Source: an uncultured Rhodospirillaceae bacterium (GTDB lineage Bacteria; Pseudomonadota; Alphaproteobacteria; Rhodospirillales; Casp-alpha2). From it: a stretch of DNA of 14,703 nt. A program made the translations under genes and the position numbers. This document shows, one piece after another, positions 1-7,562 of this stretch. The stretch covers positions 1 through 14,703 of the forward strand of contig CAJWVP010000025.1 of the NCBI GenBank assembly GCA_913048145.1. Reading direction: 5' to 3'. The first letter of the stretch is position 1. Each line of letters opens with the position of its first letter. Below the pieces are notes generated by a model that was given only the letters and a program-made list of their open reading frames with translations, did not search any database and was not told where the DNA came from.

Positions 1-291
1 ATGGTCGCGGCGCGCGTCGCGGTCAACGACGGTACCATTGTGCAGGCGGCCGTTTCAGTTGGTGCGTGTAGCGCCGTGGCAGTCCGGCTTGCCAAAGTCG
101 AGGCGGCGCTGATCGGTCAGTCAGTCCAGGCGGATACCCTTTCGGAGATATCTGATACCATGGTCACCGTGGCCCTTGCGCCCATCGATGACATTAGATC
201 CGACGCCAATTATCGTCTAACAGCAGCGGCTGAATTGGTCCGCCGGACATTGCGGCCACTCCTTACGGAAGATCATGAGGCGGCGGCATGA
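1..291 (+). CDS. Molybdenum hydroxylase FAD-binding subunit, C-terminal fragment (5' end outside window)
   Basis: The 96 visible residues match the C-terminal domain of the FAD subunit of xanthine dehydrogenase/CO dehydrogenase-type enzymes (CoxM/NdhF-like). Visible landmarks are an ARVAVNDG strand near the start, a PIDDIRSDANYR segment (about residues 61-72) like the family's PIDDxRgSaeYR motif, and a closing VRR helix. Family members are usually about 270-300 residues, so roughly two thirds lies left of the window. The Met at base 1 is probably internal, not a start. This subunit passes electrons from the Fe-S clusters to NAD or another acceptor. Its stop overlaps the start of the next gene as ATGA (288-291), which fits two subunits of one enzyme. 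The family assignment is good; the substrate is inferred only from neighbours. Confidence 0.85.
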   Translation: MVAARVAVNDGTIVQAAVSVGACSAVAVRLAKVEAALIGQSVQADTLSEISDTMVTVALAPIDDIRSDANYRLTAAAELVRRTLRPLLTEDHEAAA

Positions 292-3032
292 AAAACAACG
301 AGATTCCCCTGGCAGCAACGGTCAACGGTCGCGGCGTGACATTCCTGTCATCACCGGCACTCCGCCTCAGCGAAACCTTGCGCGATGAACTCGGGCTGAC
401 TGGCACCAAGGTGGGCTGCGATGCCGGCGATTGCGGGGCGTGCACCGTGCTATTGGACGGTGCGCCCGTATGCGCCTGCCTGACCCCGCTGGCTCAGGTC
501 GAAAACAGTGACGTAATTACCGTCGAAGGCCTCGCCAACGATGGGAACCTCAATGCCCTACAAGCATCGTTCCTCCGCCACGGCGCCACCCAATGCGGTA
601 TCTGCACGCCCGGCATGTTGATGGCGGCCACAGCACTGCTAGCCATTACTCCTCAGCCTAGCCGTGACGAAGCGAGAGAGGCCCTAGGCGGCGTATTGTG
701 CCGCTGTACAGGATACCAAAAGATTATCGATGCCGTCTGCGACGCGCACAGCCCTGAAAGCTGCCAGCCCCTGCCGGCCGCTGGCGGAGCAATCGGTCAA
801 CGCCTTCGTCGTTTAGATGGACGCGCCAAGGTGGACGGCGGTGAATTGTTTGGTGCCGACCAGATTCCAGCCAACGCACTCCGGGTCCGCGCGATCCGCT
901 CCCCCTTTGCGCGCGCCAAATTCAGCTTTGGCGACCTGGAGGCATGGATTGCGGATCGACCTGGCGTTGAAACTATTTGTACGGCCGCCGACATTACTGG
1001 ATCCAATTGCTTCGGCGTGATCCCGCCCTTCGCCGATCAACCCGCCTTGGCCGAGGGCAAGGTTCGGTTCCGGGGCGAAGCCGTGGCCATCGTCGTTGGC
1101 GACGCCGACATGATGGCCACTTTGGATTTGTCCGATTTTCCTGTGGACTGGATGCCTGAGACAGCGACCGTTGATCTGGCAACCGCGACCAAGGGCGCGG
1201 CGGTACACGAAAATATCATCGGAAATCAACTGACTGCCGGCCACGTCGTTACCGGTGATGCCGATGCCGCACTGGCCAACGCTGTCCATGTGGCAGAAGG
1301 CATATTCGAAACAGCCTACGTGGAACATGCATATATCGAACCGGAAGCTGGAGCGGCGTGGATGGACGGCAATACCTTGGTAATCCAGGTCTGCACGCAG
1401 GCCCCCTATATGAACCGCGACGACGTAGCCAATGTGCTCGGCCTGGACGTTGATGCGGTTCGGATCATACCAGCGGCCACGGGCGGAGGCTTTGGCTCAA
1501 AACTCGACGTCACCCTACAACCGCTGTTGGGCTTAGCCGTACTGAAAACGGGCAAGCCCTGTCAGATGGTGTTTACCCGCAGTGAATCGCTTCAGACGTC
1601 GACCAAACGGCATCCCGCACGTATGCGCGCCCGCGCTGGAATTGATGCCGTAGGAAAAATCGTTGGCATGGTCTTTGACGGTGATTTCAATACCGGTGCT
1701 TACGCAAGTTGGGGACCAACAGTGGCCAATCGTGTACCCATCCATGCCTCTGGCCCCTACCGGACACCGAATTACCGGGCCGTGGGACGCGCTATCCACA
1801 CTAATGGTCCGGTCTCCGGCGCCTTTCGCGGGTTTGGCGTGCCGCAAGGAGCGTTGATTCAAGAAATATTGTACGATGATCTTGCGGATATGGCAGGTCA
1901 GGATCGGCTTGAGTTTCGGCGAAAGAATGCCTTGAAAGACGGTGACACATCCGTCTGCGGCCAAGTGATGGAAAGCGTCGGCATCGGTGAGTGCCTGGAC
2001 GCGCTGGTGCCGCGTTGGCATGACGCCTTGGCGGAAGCCAAAGCCTTCAATGCCGGGGCTGAAACGTTAAAGCGTGGCGTTGGTGTGGCTTCATGCTGGT
2101 ATGGATGTGGCAACACGGCCATGTCCAACCCGTCGACCATTCGCTTGGGCATCACAGCGGACGGACGCTTGGTCCTACATCAAGGCGCAGTAGATATCGG
2201 TCAGGGGTCCAACACAGTCATTCCGCAAATTTGTGCCGACGCTTTGGGCATTAGCCTTGAGAAATTTACTTACGTGGGCGGCGACACCGCCTTGACGCCG
2301 GACTGTGGCAAGACATCGGGATCACGCCAGACCGTGGTCACGGGTAACGCCGCCGCCATGGCCGGCCGCGCCCTTAGGGAGACGATCTTGCGTCAATCTA
2401 ACATGGGTCCAAACTCGGACCTACAGCTGGATGGCGACCGATTGATCATCACCCACGAGGACGCTAGTCATGTCATCGACCTGACGAGCCTGCCTACCAA
2501 CACCCATGGCTATGTTTTGTCGGCGGAAGAAACCTATGACCCGCCCACAACGCCCCTAGACGAGAACGGTCAGGGCAAACCGTATGCCGTGTACGGTTAC
2601 GGTGCCCATCTGGCAGAGGTGGAGGTGGATCGCCGTTTGGGAACGATCAAGGTGATCCGCATTACTGCCGCGCACGATGTCGGCCGCGCCATCAACCCGC
2701 TGTTGGCGGAAGGTCAGATCGAGGGGGGTATTGCCCAGGGCCTCGGCATGGCACTTATGGAGGAATACCTCCCTCAAAAGACCGAAGACCTGCACAACTA
2801 CCTGATCCCGACGGTGGGCGACATGCCCGAAATTCAGTCTATCCTCATCGAGAAAACTGACCCCGAAGGCCCCATGGGTGCCAAAGGCCTGGGTGAGCAT
2901 GTGTTAATCCCGACGGCGCCAGCCATCCTGAACGCCATCCGGCATGCTACTGGCGCGCGCTTGACACGCGTGCCGGCGCTACCGCACCGCGTGCGGGCCG
3001 CAATCCAGAAAACCGAGGACCATCATGCCTGA
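288..3032 (+). CDS. Molybdenum hydroxylase, fused [2Fe-2S] small subunit and molybdopterin-binding large subunit (nicotinate dehydrogenase candidate)
   Basis: This 914-residue protein joins two subunits that are often separate. Residues 1-155 are the iron-sulfur part: plant-ferredoxin-type cluster ligands C44, C49, C52, C64 and second-cluster ligands C103, C106, C138, C140. From about residue 170 to the end is the molybdopterin-binding part, with GGGFGSK at 399-405, FRGFG at 513-517, a DIGQG segment, and GAKGLGE at 864-870, where E870 aligns with the catalytic Glu of the family. All expected cofactor residues appear present, so it should be active. The family hydroxylates N-heterocycles or aldehydes using water. 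With a 6-hydroxynicotinate reductase-like gene next, nicotinate to 6-hydroxynicotinate is the most likely reaction (inference). Xanthine or another heterocycle cannot be excluded. A GAGG Shine-Dalgarno at 277-280 precedes the ATG, and the 3' end overlaps the next gene by 8 nt. Confidence 0.9.
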   Translation: MKNNEIPLAATVNGRGVTFLSSPALRLSETLRDELGLTGTKVGCDAGDCGACTVLLDGAPVCACLTPLAQVENSDVITVEGLANDGNLNALQASFLRHGATQCGICTPGMLMAATALLAITPQPSRDEAREALGGVLCRCTGYQKIIDAVCDAHSPESCQPLPAAGGAIGQRLRRLDGRAKVDGGELFGADQIPANALRVRAIRSPFARAKFSFGDLEAWIADRPGVETICTAADITGSNCFGVIPPFADQPALAEGKVRFRGEAVAIVVGDADMMATLDLSDFPVDWMPETATVDLATATKGAAVHENIIGNQLTAGHVVTGDADAALANAVHVAEGIFETAYVEHAYIEPEAGAAWMDGNTLVIQVCTQAPYMNRDDVANVLGLDVDAVRIIPAATGGGFGSKLDVTLQPLLGLAVLKTGKPCQMVFTRSESLQTSTKRHPARMRARAGIDAVGKIVGMVFDGDFNTGAYASWGPTVANRVPIHASGPYRTPNYRAVGRAIHTNGPVSGAFRGFGVPQGALIQEILYDDLADMAGQDRLEFRRKNALKDGDTSVCGQVMESVGIGECLDALVPRWHDALAEAKAFNAGAETLKRGVGVASCWYGCGNTAMSNPSTIRLGITADGRLVLHQGAVDIGQGSNTVIPQICADALGISLEKFTYVGGDTALTPDCGKTSGSRQTVVTGNAAAMAGRALRETILRQSNMGPNSDLQLDGDRLIITHEDASHVIDLTSLPTNTHGYVLSAEETYDPPTTPLDENGQGKPYAVYGYGAHLAEVEVDRRLGTIKVIRITAAHDVGRAINPLLAEGQIEGGIAQGLGMALMEEYLPQKTEDLHNYLIPTVGDMPEIQSILIEKTDPEGPMGAKGLGEHVLIPTAPAILNAIRHATGARLTRVPALPHRVRAAIQKTEDHHA

Positions 3033-4503
3033 CGCCATGCAACCAAAACCAGAGAAAATCCGTTGCGACGCCTGCCCAGTCATGTGCTACATCGCCGATG
3101 GTAAATCTGGAGCCTGCGACCGGTATGCCAACGAAGGCGGAGAGATCATCCGCGTCGACCCGCTGACGGTCCTGGACCGCACCGTCACCGCTGGCGGCGA
3201 GGTCGTGCCTTTCATCAAGGAAGACTGGGATGGCCGTATCATGAACGGTGATGAGGTCTTCGTAACCGCCATCGGCGCCGGCACCACCTACCCCGACTAC
3301 AAGCCGGCCCCATTTATCGTCAGCCGTGAAGTCGACAGCGCTGATTTCGTCACCGTCGTCTCGGAGGCTATTTTTTCTTACTGCGGCGTGAAGGTGAAAA
3401 TCGACACCGACCGTCACATCGGCCATGAGACCGCCACGGTGCGCGCTAACGGCGAGGCCATCGGTCACGTCTCCACGGGCGAATACGGTTCTCAAATGCT
3501 GTCCCTTGGCGGGGTCAATCACCTGACAGGCGGGTCCAAGGCGGAAGGCCTAGCGACGTGCAACGCGCTCATGAACCTCTGTAATAAAGAGGCCGTCGAA
3601 CTGACCATCGACGGAGGCTCATCCGTCGTGATCCAGGCCGGCCGTGGCCCAGTTGTCGACGGTCAACCCGAGGAACTCATGCGGGTTGGTTGCGGCTCGG
3701 CGACAATCGGAATGTTCGCGTCCCAGTGGAAGGGTCTGGTTGACGAAGTGGTGGTCGTCGACGATCACATCACCGGCGTCGTTTCCGAACACCAAGCCGG
3801 TAAGGTTCTGGATTGGCCGGACACGGGAATTCGCATCAAGGGGCGTAAATCCACCCCTGGCCGATATTTCCAGGTGGCCGAGCCTGGACTTGGCTGGGGT
3901 GGGACGGATATCGATGACCCCCGCGTCATTCTCGACAAGTGGAACCCTAAAAAAGGCGCGCGGCCGGGTTTGACCATGCTAATGGTGTCGACCACCGGCG
4001 AGCAATCCGGCTACTACGTTCTCAACGATGACCTGGTGGCTCAGCCAATGCCCTTGCCCGAGCAGTTGGAATCCACGGTTGAACTAATCGCCGAGAATTG
4101 CGAGCCCGCACGATGCACAGTGTTATTCATGGGCGGCGCGGGTGGATCACTGCGCGCCGGTGTCACGAAAAATCCGGTAAAACTGACCCGCTCCGTTCAA
4201 GCCTTTAAGACGCAAGTAACCGTTGGCGGCGCCCCCACTTACGTCTGGCCCGGCGGCGGTATCACAATCATGGTGGACGTAACGAAGACGCCGGATAACT
4301 CGTTCGGTTACGTTCCCACCCCAGCTATCGTCGCACCCCTGGAATTCACCGTCGCGCGCGAGGACTACCGTTTGCTCGGCGGCCACGACGGTGTGGTCCG
4401 GTCCGTCACCGACATCTTGGAAAATGGCGGTGAGTATGGGGACGGGTCCCGGGCGGTAGCACCGCCAGCGGGAAGCGGATTTGCGGTTGCCGCGGACGCC
4501 TAG
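3025..4503 (+). CDS. hnr: 6-hydroxynicotinate reductase-like iron-sulfur protein
   Basis: This 492-residue protein resembles proteins annotated as 6-hydroxynicotinate reductase, which reduces 6-hydroxynicotinate to 1,4,5,6-tetrahydro-6-oxonicotinate. The N-terminus carries a cysteine cluster, C14-x2-C17-x3-C21-x9-C31, that looks like an Fe-S binding site. Further Cys are at 120, 179, 186, 223, 359 and 364. Glycine-rich segments lie at 369-375 and 409-412. The E. barkeri enzyme is reported to hold several Fe-S clusters and a covalently bound flavin; I recall this and cannot test it here. The start is supported by GAGGA at 3015-3019, five bases before the ATG. The ORF overlaps the upstream hydroxylase gene by 8 nt and the downstream UPF0280 gene by 23 nt, so the three are probably translated together. 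The alternative Met at residue 5 has a poorer position. The exact ring substrate is not proven. Confidence 0.8.
   Translation: MPDAMQPKPEKIRCDACPVMCYIADGKSGACDRYANEGGEIIRVDPLTVLDRTVTAGGEVVPFIKEDWDGRIMNGDEVFVTAIGAGTTYPDYKPAPFIVSREVDSADFVTVVSEAIFSYCGVKVKIDTDRHIGHETATVRANGEAIGHVSTGEYGSQMLSLGGVNHLTGGSKAEGLATCNALMNLCNKEAVELTIDGGSSVVIQAGRGPVVDGQPEELMRVGCGSATIGMFASQWKGLVDEVVVVDDHITGVVSEHQAGKVLDWPDTGIRIKGRKSTPGRYFQVAEPGLGWGGTDIDDPRVILDKWNPKKGARPGLTMLMVSTTGEQSGYYVLNDDLVAQPMPLPEQLESTVELIAENCEPARCTVLFMGGAGGSLRAGVTKNPVKLTRSVQAFKTQVTVGGAPTYVWPGGGITIMVDVTKTPDNSFGYVPTPAIVAPLEFTVAREDYRLLGGHDGVVRSVTDILENGGEYGDGSRAVAPPAGSGFAVAADA
4471..4475 (+). promoter_or_regulatory. Shine-Dalgarno supporting a TTG start of the UPF0280 gene
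   Basis: GGAAG lies five bases before TTG at 4481, inside the end of the reductase gene. The competing start, GTG at 4505, has only CGCGGACGCCTA before it. The TTG is therefore slightly preferred, giving a 23-nt overlap. The GTG would make the protein eight residues shorter and begin just after the upstream stop codon. Confidence 0.4.
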
Positions 4504-5362
4504 TGTGCACGCACCACAATCATCCCTATTAACCGATGGCCGACGGCTGCACCTCCATCATGGCCCCATTGACCTGATCATTGAGGTCTGGGGCCAGAAC
4601 CGCGCCGACGCCTACGCGGCGGCAACCGGACGCTTTCAAACGATCCTGCAGGAGTTGGTGGACGAGCTGCCTACGCTGCGGACAAAAGCAAACGCAACCA
4701 CGGCGTTCAAAAGTCCCACCGCCAGACGAATGCAGTACGCCGTCACACCCTACGCCGCGGACATATTCGTAACCCCCATGGCCGCCGTTGCAGGCGCTGT
4801 CGCCGATGAGATTTTGGCCGCCATGGCCGGCGCAACCACCTTCGACAAAGGCTACGTGAACAACGGCGGAGACACCGCCTTCCATCTGGAGGGCGATGCA
4901 CATATTGACGCGCTCATCGCTGCGCCCATCCCTGGCCATATCCGGGTCGCTGCGGATGATCCCTGCCGGGGTGTCGCCACATCGGGCTGGCAAGGACGTT
5001 CGCACTCACTGGGGATCGCTGATTCGGTCAGCGTCGTCGCATCAAATGCGGCCGCCGCGGACGTGGCAGCGACCTTGATCGCCAACGCCGTTGACCTGCC
5101 CGGACATCCCGCGATAACGCGTACACCGGCGTCCGACCTATCACCCGATAGCGACCTAAATGATCGTCCCGTGACCACCGATGTCGGCCACCTACCCGAG
5201 ACGGATGTGGATGCGGCCCTGGATGCCGGTATGGAATTTGCGCAAGGCGCCTTAAATGCAGACCGGATCGCCGGTGCACTTCTCACCTTACAATCTCACT
5301 CCCGGCACGTCGGCGTGGCGGATCAGATCGCTTTTCCGGAAAGGAATTTGCTCAATGCCTGA
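4481..5362 (+). CDS. UPF0280 family protein (ApbE-like fold)
   Basis: This 293-residue protein matches UPF0280, a family related to the flavin transferase ApbE. Landmarks are TDGRRLHLHHGPIDLII (18-34), FVTPMAAVAGAVADEIL (96-112), VNNGGD (126-131, like the ApbE N-x-GGD motif), ATSGW (166-170) and DSVSVVA followed by AADVAAT (181-198, like the ApbE segment ending in ADALAT). No signal peptide or lipobox is visible, unlike many periplasmic ApbE proteins, so it is probably cytoplasmic. UPF0280 has no firmly assigned function that I know of. Directly after a reductase whose E. barkeri homologue carries covalent flavin, a flavin-attachment or flavin-handling role is an attractive inference. The start is uncertain: TTG at 4481 or GTG at 4505. 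The stop overlaps the next ATG by 8 nt. Confidence 0.8.
   Translation: MRLPRTPSVHAPQSSLLTDGRRLHLHHGPIDLIIEVWGQNRADAYAAATGRFQTILQELVDELPTLRTKANATTAFKSPTARRMQYAVTPYAADIFVTPMAAVAGAVADEILAAMAGATTFDKGYVNNGGDTAFHLEGDAHIDALIAAPIPGHIRVAADDPCRGVATSGWQGRSHSLGIADSVSVVASNAAAADVAATLIANAVDLPGHPAITRTPASDLSPDSDLNDRPVTTDVGHLPETDVDAALDAGMEFAQGALNADRIAGALLTLQSHSRHVGVADQIAFPERNLLNA
5338..5345 (+). promoter_or_regulatory. Shine-Dalgarno fixing the DUF1185 start
   Basis: GGAAAGGA ends nine bases before the ATG at 5355. This supports 5355 as the start rather than the longer open frame reaching back to 5256, whose extra 33 residues sit inside the UPF0280 gene and do not look like the family. Confidence 0.6.
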
Positions 5363-5936
5363 CTTTACCCTCCGAAAGACCATGACCTTCGTGGAGGACA
5401 TTCATCACGAGAACGGCCCGACCCCGGCCAAACCCCGCCGCCGTGCGGCGGTCGTTGCCATCGTCCAGAACCCGTTCGCGGGCGTCTATGCCGAAGACCT
5501 ACAAAGCGCCATGGACGACCTTAAGCCGTTAGGCCTAACCATGACGGATATGCTTATCGACACCATAGGTGGTTCGGCCGGTATCGACGGCTATGGCAAG
5601 GCCGCCATGGCTGGCGAAGGTGGAGAATTAGAACATACGGCGCTTTGGCACGTTCCCGGCGGATACGCCATGCGTGAGCGCCTCGGCGAGGCCAAGGCCA
5701 TAGTCCCCTCCGCCATGAAAGTCGGCGGCCCGGGGACCCGTGTTGACGTTCCTCTGGGGCACATCAACGCCGCCTATGTACGCAGTCACTTTGACGCCAT
5801 GGAAGTTGGCATTCCCGATGCACCGAGGGCCGGAGAACTTCTGTTCGCGCTGGCCATGAGCCGCGGGCCCCGCATCCATCATCGCATGGGTGGGTTAGCC
5901 AGCGCGGACGTGAAAGGTGAAGACGGACTTCGCTAA
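5355..5936 (+). CDS. Amino acid synthesis family protein (DUF1185)
   Basis: This 193-residue protein matches DUF1185 (PF06684), called 'amino acid synthesis' in databases. Structures of the family are described as a variant of the Bacillus chorismate-mutase fold, and no reaction is firmly established. Visible landmarks are VAIVQNPFAGVY (34-45), GYGKAAMAGEGGELEH (79-94), WHVPGG (98-103) and KVGGPGTRVDVPLGH (122-136), which look like the conserved core and may line the active site. It is the last gene of the operon, overlapping UPF0280 as ATGCCTGA (5355-5362), so it likely serves the same pathway. Ring opening or handling of the reduced lactam product is my speculation. Its stop overlaps that of the convergent amidase. 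Confidence 0.8.
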   Translation: MPDFTLRKTMTFVEDIHHENGPTPAKPRRRAAVVAIVQNPFAGVYAEDLQSAMDDLKPLGLTMTDMLIDTIGGSAGIDGYGKAAMAGEGGELEHTALWHVPGGYAMRERLGEAKAIVPSAMKVGGPGTRVDVPLGHINAAYVRSHFDAMEVGIPDAPRAGELLFALAMSRGPRIHHRMGGLASADVKGEDGLR

Positions 5937-7288
5937 CGTCCTCGGATCAAATTTTCGAGACCCGCGGCCACGTGAATCAGCACCCGGTCGGCATCTGTAT
6001 GCTCCATAAGCATAAAACCGACAGGCGTCGCGTCTGAGGCGTGACAGGGGATCGAAATGGACGGCCGATCCAGGAAATTGCCAACGGCCGTGTTGCGAAG
6101 GGTCATCTGATTGGTTGCGTTCGAAACATCCGGGTCTGCCAGGTCCGCGAGGGCTGGCGGCGTGATCGCGACGGTCGGCAAAGCGAGAGCGTCAAATCCT
6201 TGGACCCGGTTTGCAACAGCCACCCGCACCTGGGCGCGCGTTTCGATCACTTCAATAAAATCGGCAGCCGATTGGGCTTTGCCAGCATCAAATCGGCTGA
6301 AGACCCACGGGTCATATAGATGGGCGCGGGTTTCCGCATAGGGTTTATGGAAGGCATAAGCCTCGGCGCCCACAATACCGCCCATGCGGTTGATATGCGG
6401 CAGATCTTCGAGCTCGGGAATGGTCAGATGATCGACGCCAACGCCGGCGGCACTCAACCGTGACAACGCCGCATCTATCGCCACGCCAACCGCCGTTTCC
6501 ATCCCGTTGGTGACATAGTTGTCGATAACACCGATCCGAATGGTGTCGTTGGCACGTTTCGTCACATTCTCCCCACCATTTCCGACCAGCACTGAGTCCA
6601 ATAGCGCGCAGCACGAAACGGAATTGGCCAAAGGACCGATTGAATCCATGGTCTTCGACAGGGGTACGGCACCCTCTTTGGGAACGCGCGTCGACGTTGG
6701 CTTGAAACCAACAATGCCGCAGAAGGCCGCTGGGATGCGGCACGATCCCCCCGTATCTGTTCCGATGGTCGCGATCGCCATGCCGTCAGCCACCGAAACC
6801 GCTCCGCCCGACGACGATCCTCCCGGAATTCGGCCCGTTGCCCGGTCATAAGGGCTCAAGGGAGTGCCAAAATGCGCGTTCATGCCAAGCCCCGAATAGG
6901 CAAATTCGGTCATATTGGTCTTGCCTATGATGATAAAACCGGCCGCCCGAAGACGTTGGATGGCCGGAGCGTCGTCTATTGCCGGTTGGTCCGCGTCGAA
7001 AACCTTCGAACCGGCGCGAGTAACTTCACCTGCCACGTCGAACAGATCTTTGATGGAGATGGGTACGCCGGCAAACGTTGGGACTGCCCAGCCGTTTGCG
7101 CGCATCTGGTCCACATGATCGGCATCCGCGCGTGCCCGATCCGCATAGGTCGTCAAGTAAACACGAGCACCCTCACCAATGTCGTCCGCGGCGCGGGCCA
7201 GACAGGTCTCGACAAGATTACGGCTGGTGGTTTCACCGGCGGACAATTGCTGGGCAGCTTCGGTGATGGTCAACAGTCGCTCTCTCAC
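5933..7288 (-). CDS. Amidase signature (AS) family amidohydrolase
   Basis: This 451-residue enzyme has the full amidase signature. The catalytic Lys is K80 in ISIKDLFD, the cis-Ser is S158 in GGSSSGG (156-162), and the nucleophile is S182 in GTDTGGSCRIPA (176-187). The spacing of 24 between the two Ser is what the family expects. AS enzymes hydrolyse linear or sometimes cyclic amides; GatA, allophanate hydrolase and nicotinamide-type amidases all belong here. The amidase could convert nicotinamide to nicotinate, feeding the neighbouring pathway, or open the reduced ring. Sequence alone does not decide. It is not the cyclic-amidohydrolase enamidase of E. barkeri. No GatB or GatC is nearby, so a role in tRNA amidation is unlikely. 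Translation starts at GTG 7288. An intrinsic terminator separates it from the ABC operon upstream, so it probably has its own promoter. Confidence 0.9.
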   Translation of the reverse strand: MRERLLTITEAAQQLSAGETTSRNLVETCLARAADDIGEGARVYLTTYADRARADADHVDQMRANGWAVPTFAGVPISIKDLFDVAGEVTRAGSKVFDADQPAIDDAPAIQRLRAAGFIIIGKTNMTEFAYSGLGMNAHFGTPLSPYDRATGRIPGGSSSGGAVSVADGMAIATIGTDTGGSCRIPAAFCGIVGFKPTSTRVPKEGAVPLSKTMDSIGPLANSVSCCALLDSVLVGNGGENVTKRANDTIRIGVIDNYVTNGMETAVGVAIDAALSRLSAAGVGVDHLTIPELEDLPHINRMGGIVGAEAYAFHKPYAETRAHLYDPWVFSRFDAGKAQSAADFIEVIETRAQVRVAVANRVQGFDALALPTVAITPPALADLADPDVSNATNQMTLRNTAVGNFLDRPSISIPCHASDATPVGFMLMEHTDADRVLIHVAAGLENLIRGR

Positions 7289-7296
7289 GGGTTATG

Positions 7297-7301
7297 TCCT
7301 C
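7297..7301 (-). promoter_or_regulatory. Shine-Dalgarno for the amidase GTG start
   Basis: On the - strand GAGGA sits eight bases before GTG at 7288. This supports GTG as the true start, giving a protein beginning MRERLLTITEAAQ as is usual for amidases of this family. Confidence 0.6.
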
Positions 7302-7562
7302 GCTCATTTCGGATCATAGTACTAGATCAGGTCTTCCATTGCCTTGATCTCTCTCAGCAAGAGCAGAAAGAATGCACGAATGAAAGTGGGCTGAATGATG
7401 ATAAAAAGCCGGATGTTGAGAGCCTGATAGGAACCCCCGGTCAAACCGCAAACAAAATACATAAAATATACGCATGCCGTAAAATCTCACTGAAGATATC
7501 GGCAGGGTCTCAGCCCAACAGCTAGCGTCAATCCAACCTAGTAGGTGAAAACCCCAGATATA
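7302..7562 (-). promoter_or_regulatory. Amidase leader/promoter region
   Basis: About 260 bases lie between the ABC operon terminator and the amidase ribosome site. The stretch is AT-richer than its neighbours and must hold the amidase promoter if the terminator is efficient. No convincing -35/-10 pair was found. The most AT-rich part is 7450-7490, next to a near-palindrome at 7469-7481 (TACGCATGCCGTA on the + strand, arms TACG/CGTA). An 83-codon open frame here (7314-7565) overlaps the terminator and resembles nothing known. Confidence 0.35.

Noticed and set aside
813..2021. Minus-strand open frames (813-1328 and 1533-2021) inside the molybdenum hydroxylase gene
   Set aside because: They lie opposite strongly conserved Mo-domain motifs and encode no recognisable domain; typical shadows in GC-rich genes.
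5256..5354. N-terminal extension of the DUF1185 gene to an upstream ATG
   Set aside because: The extra residues lie within the UPF0280 gene, do not look like the family, and a good ribosome site precedes the internal ATG at 5355.
6872..7525. Long + strand open frame of 217 codons opposite the amidase start and leader
   Set aside because: It is antisense to the conserved amidase N-terminus, has no recognisable family and crosses the leader; explained by the codon pattern of the amidase.
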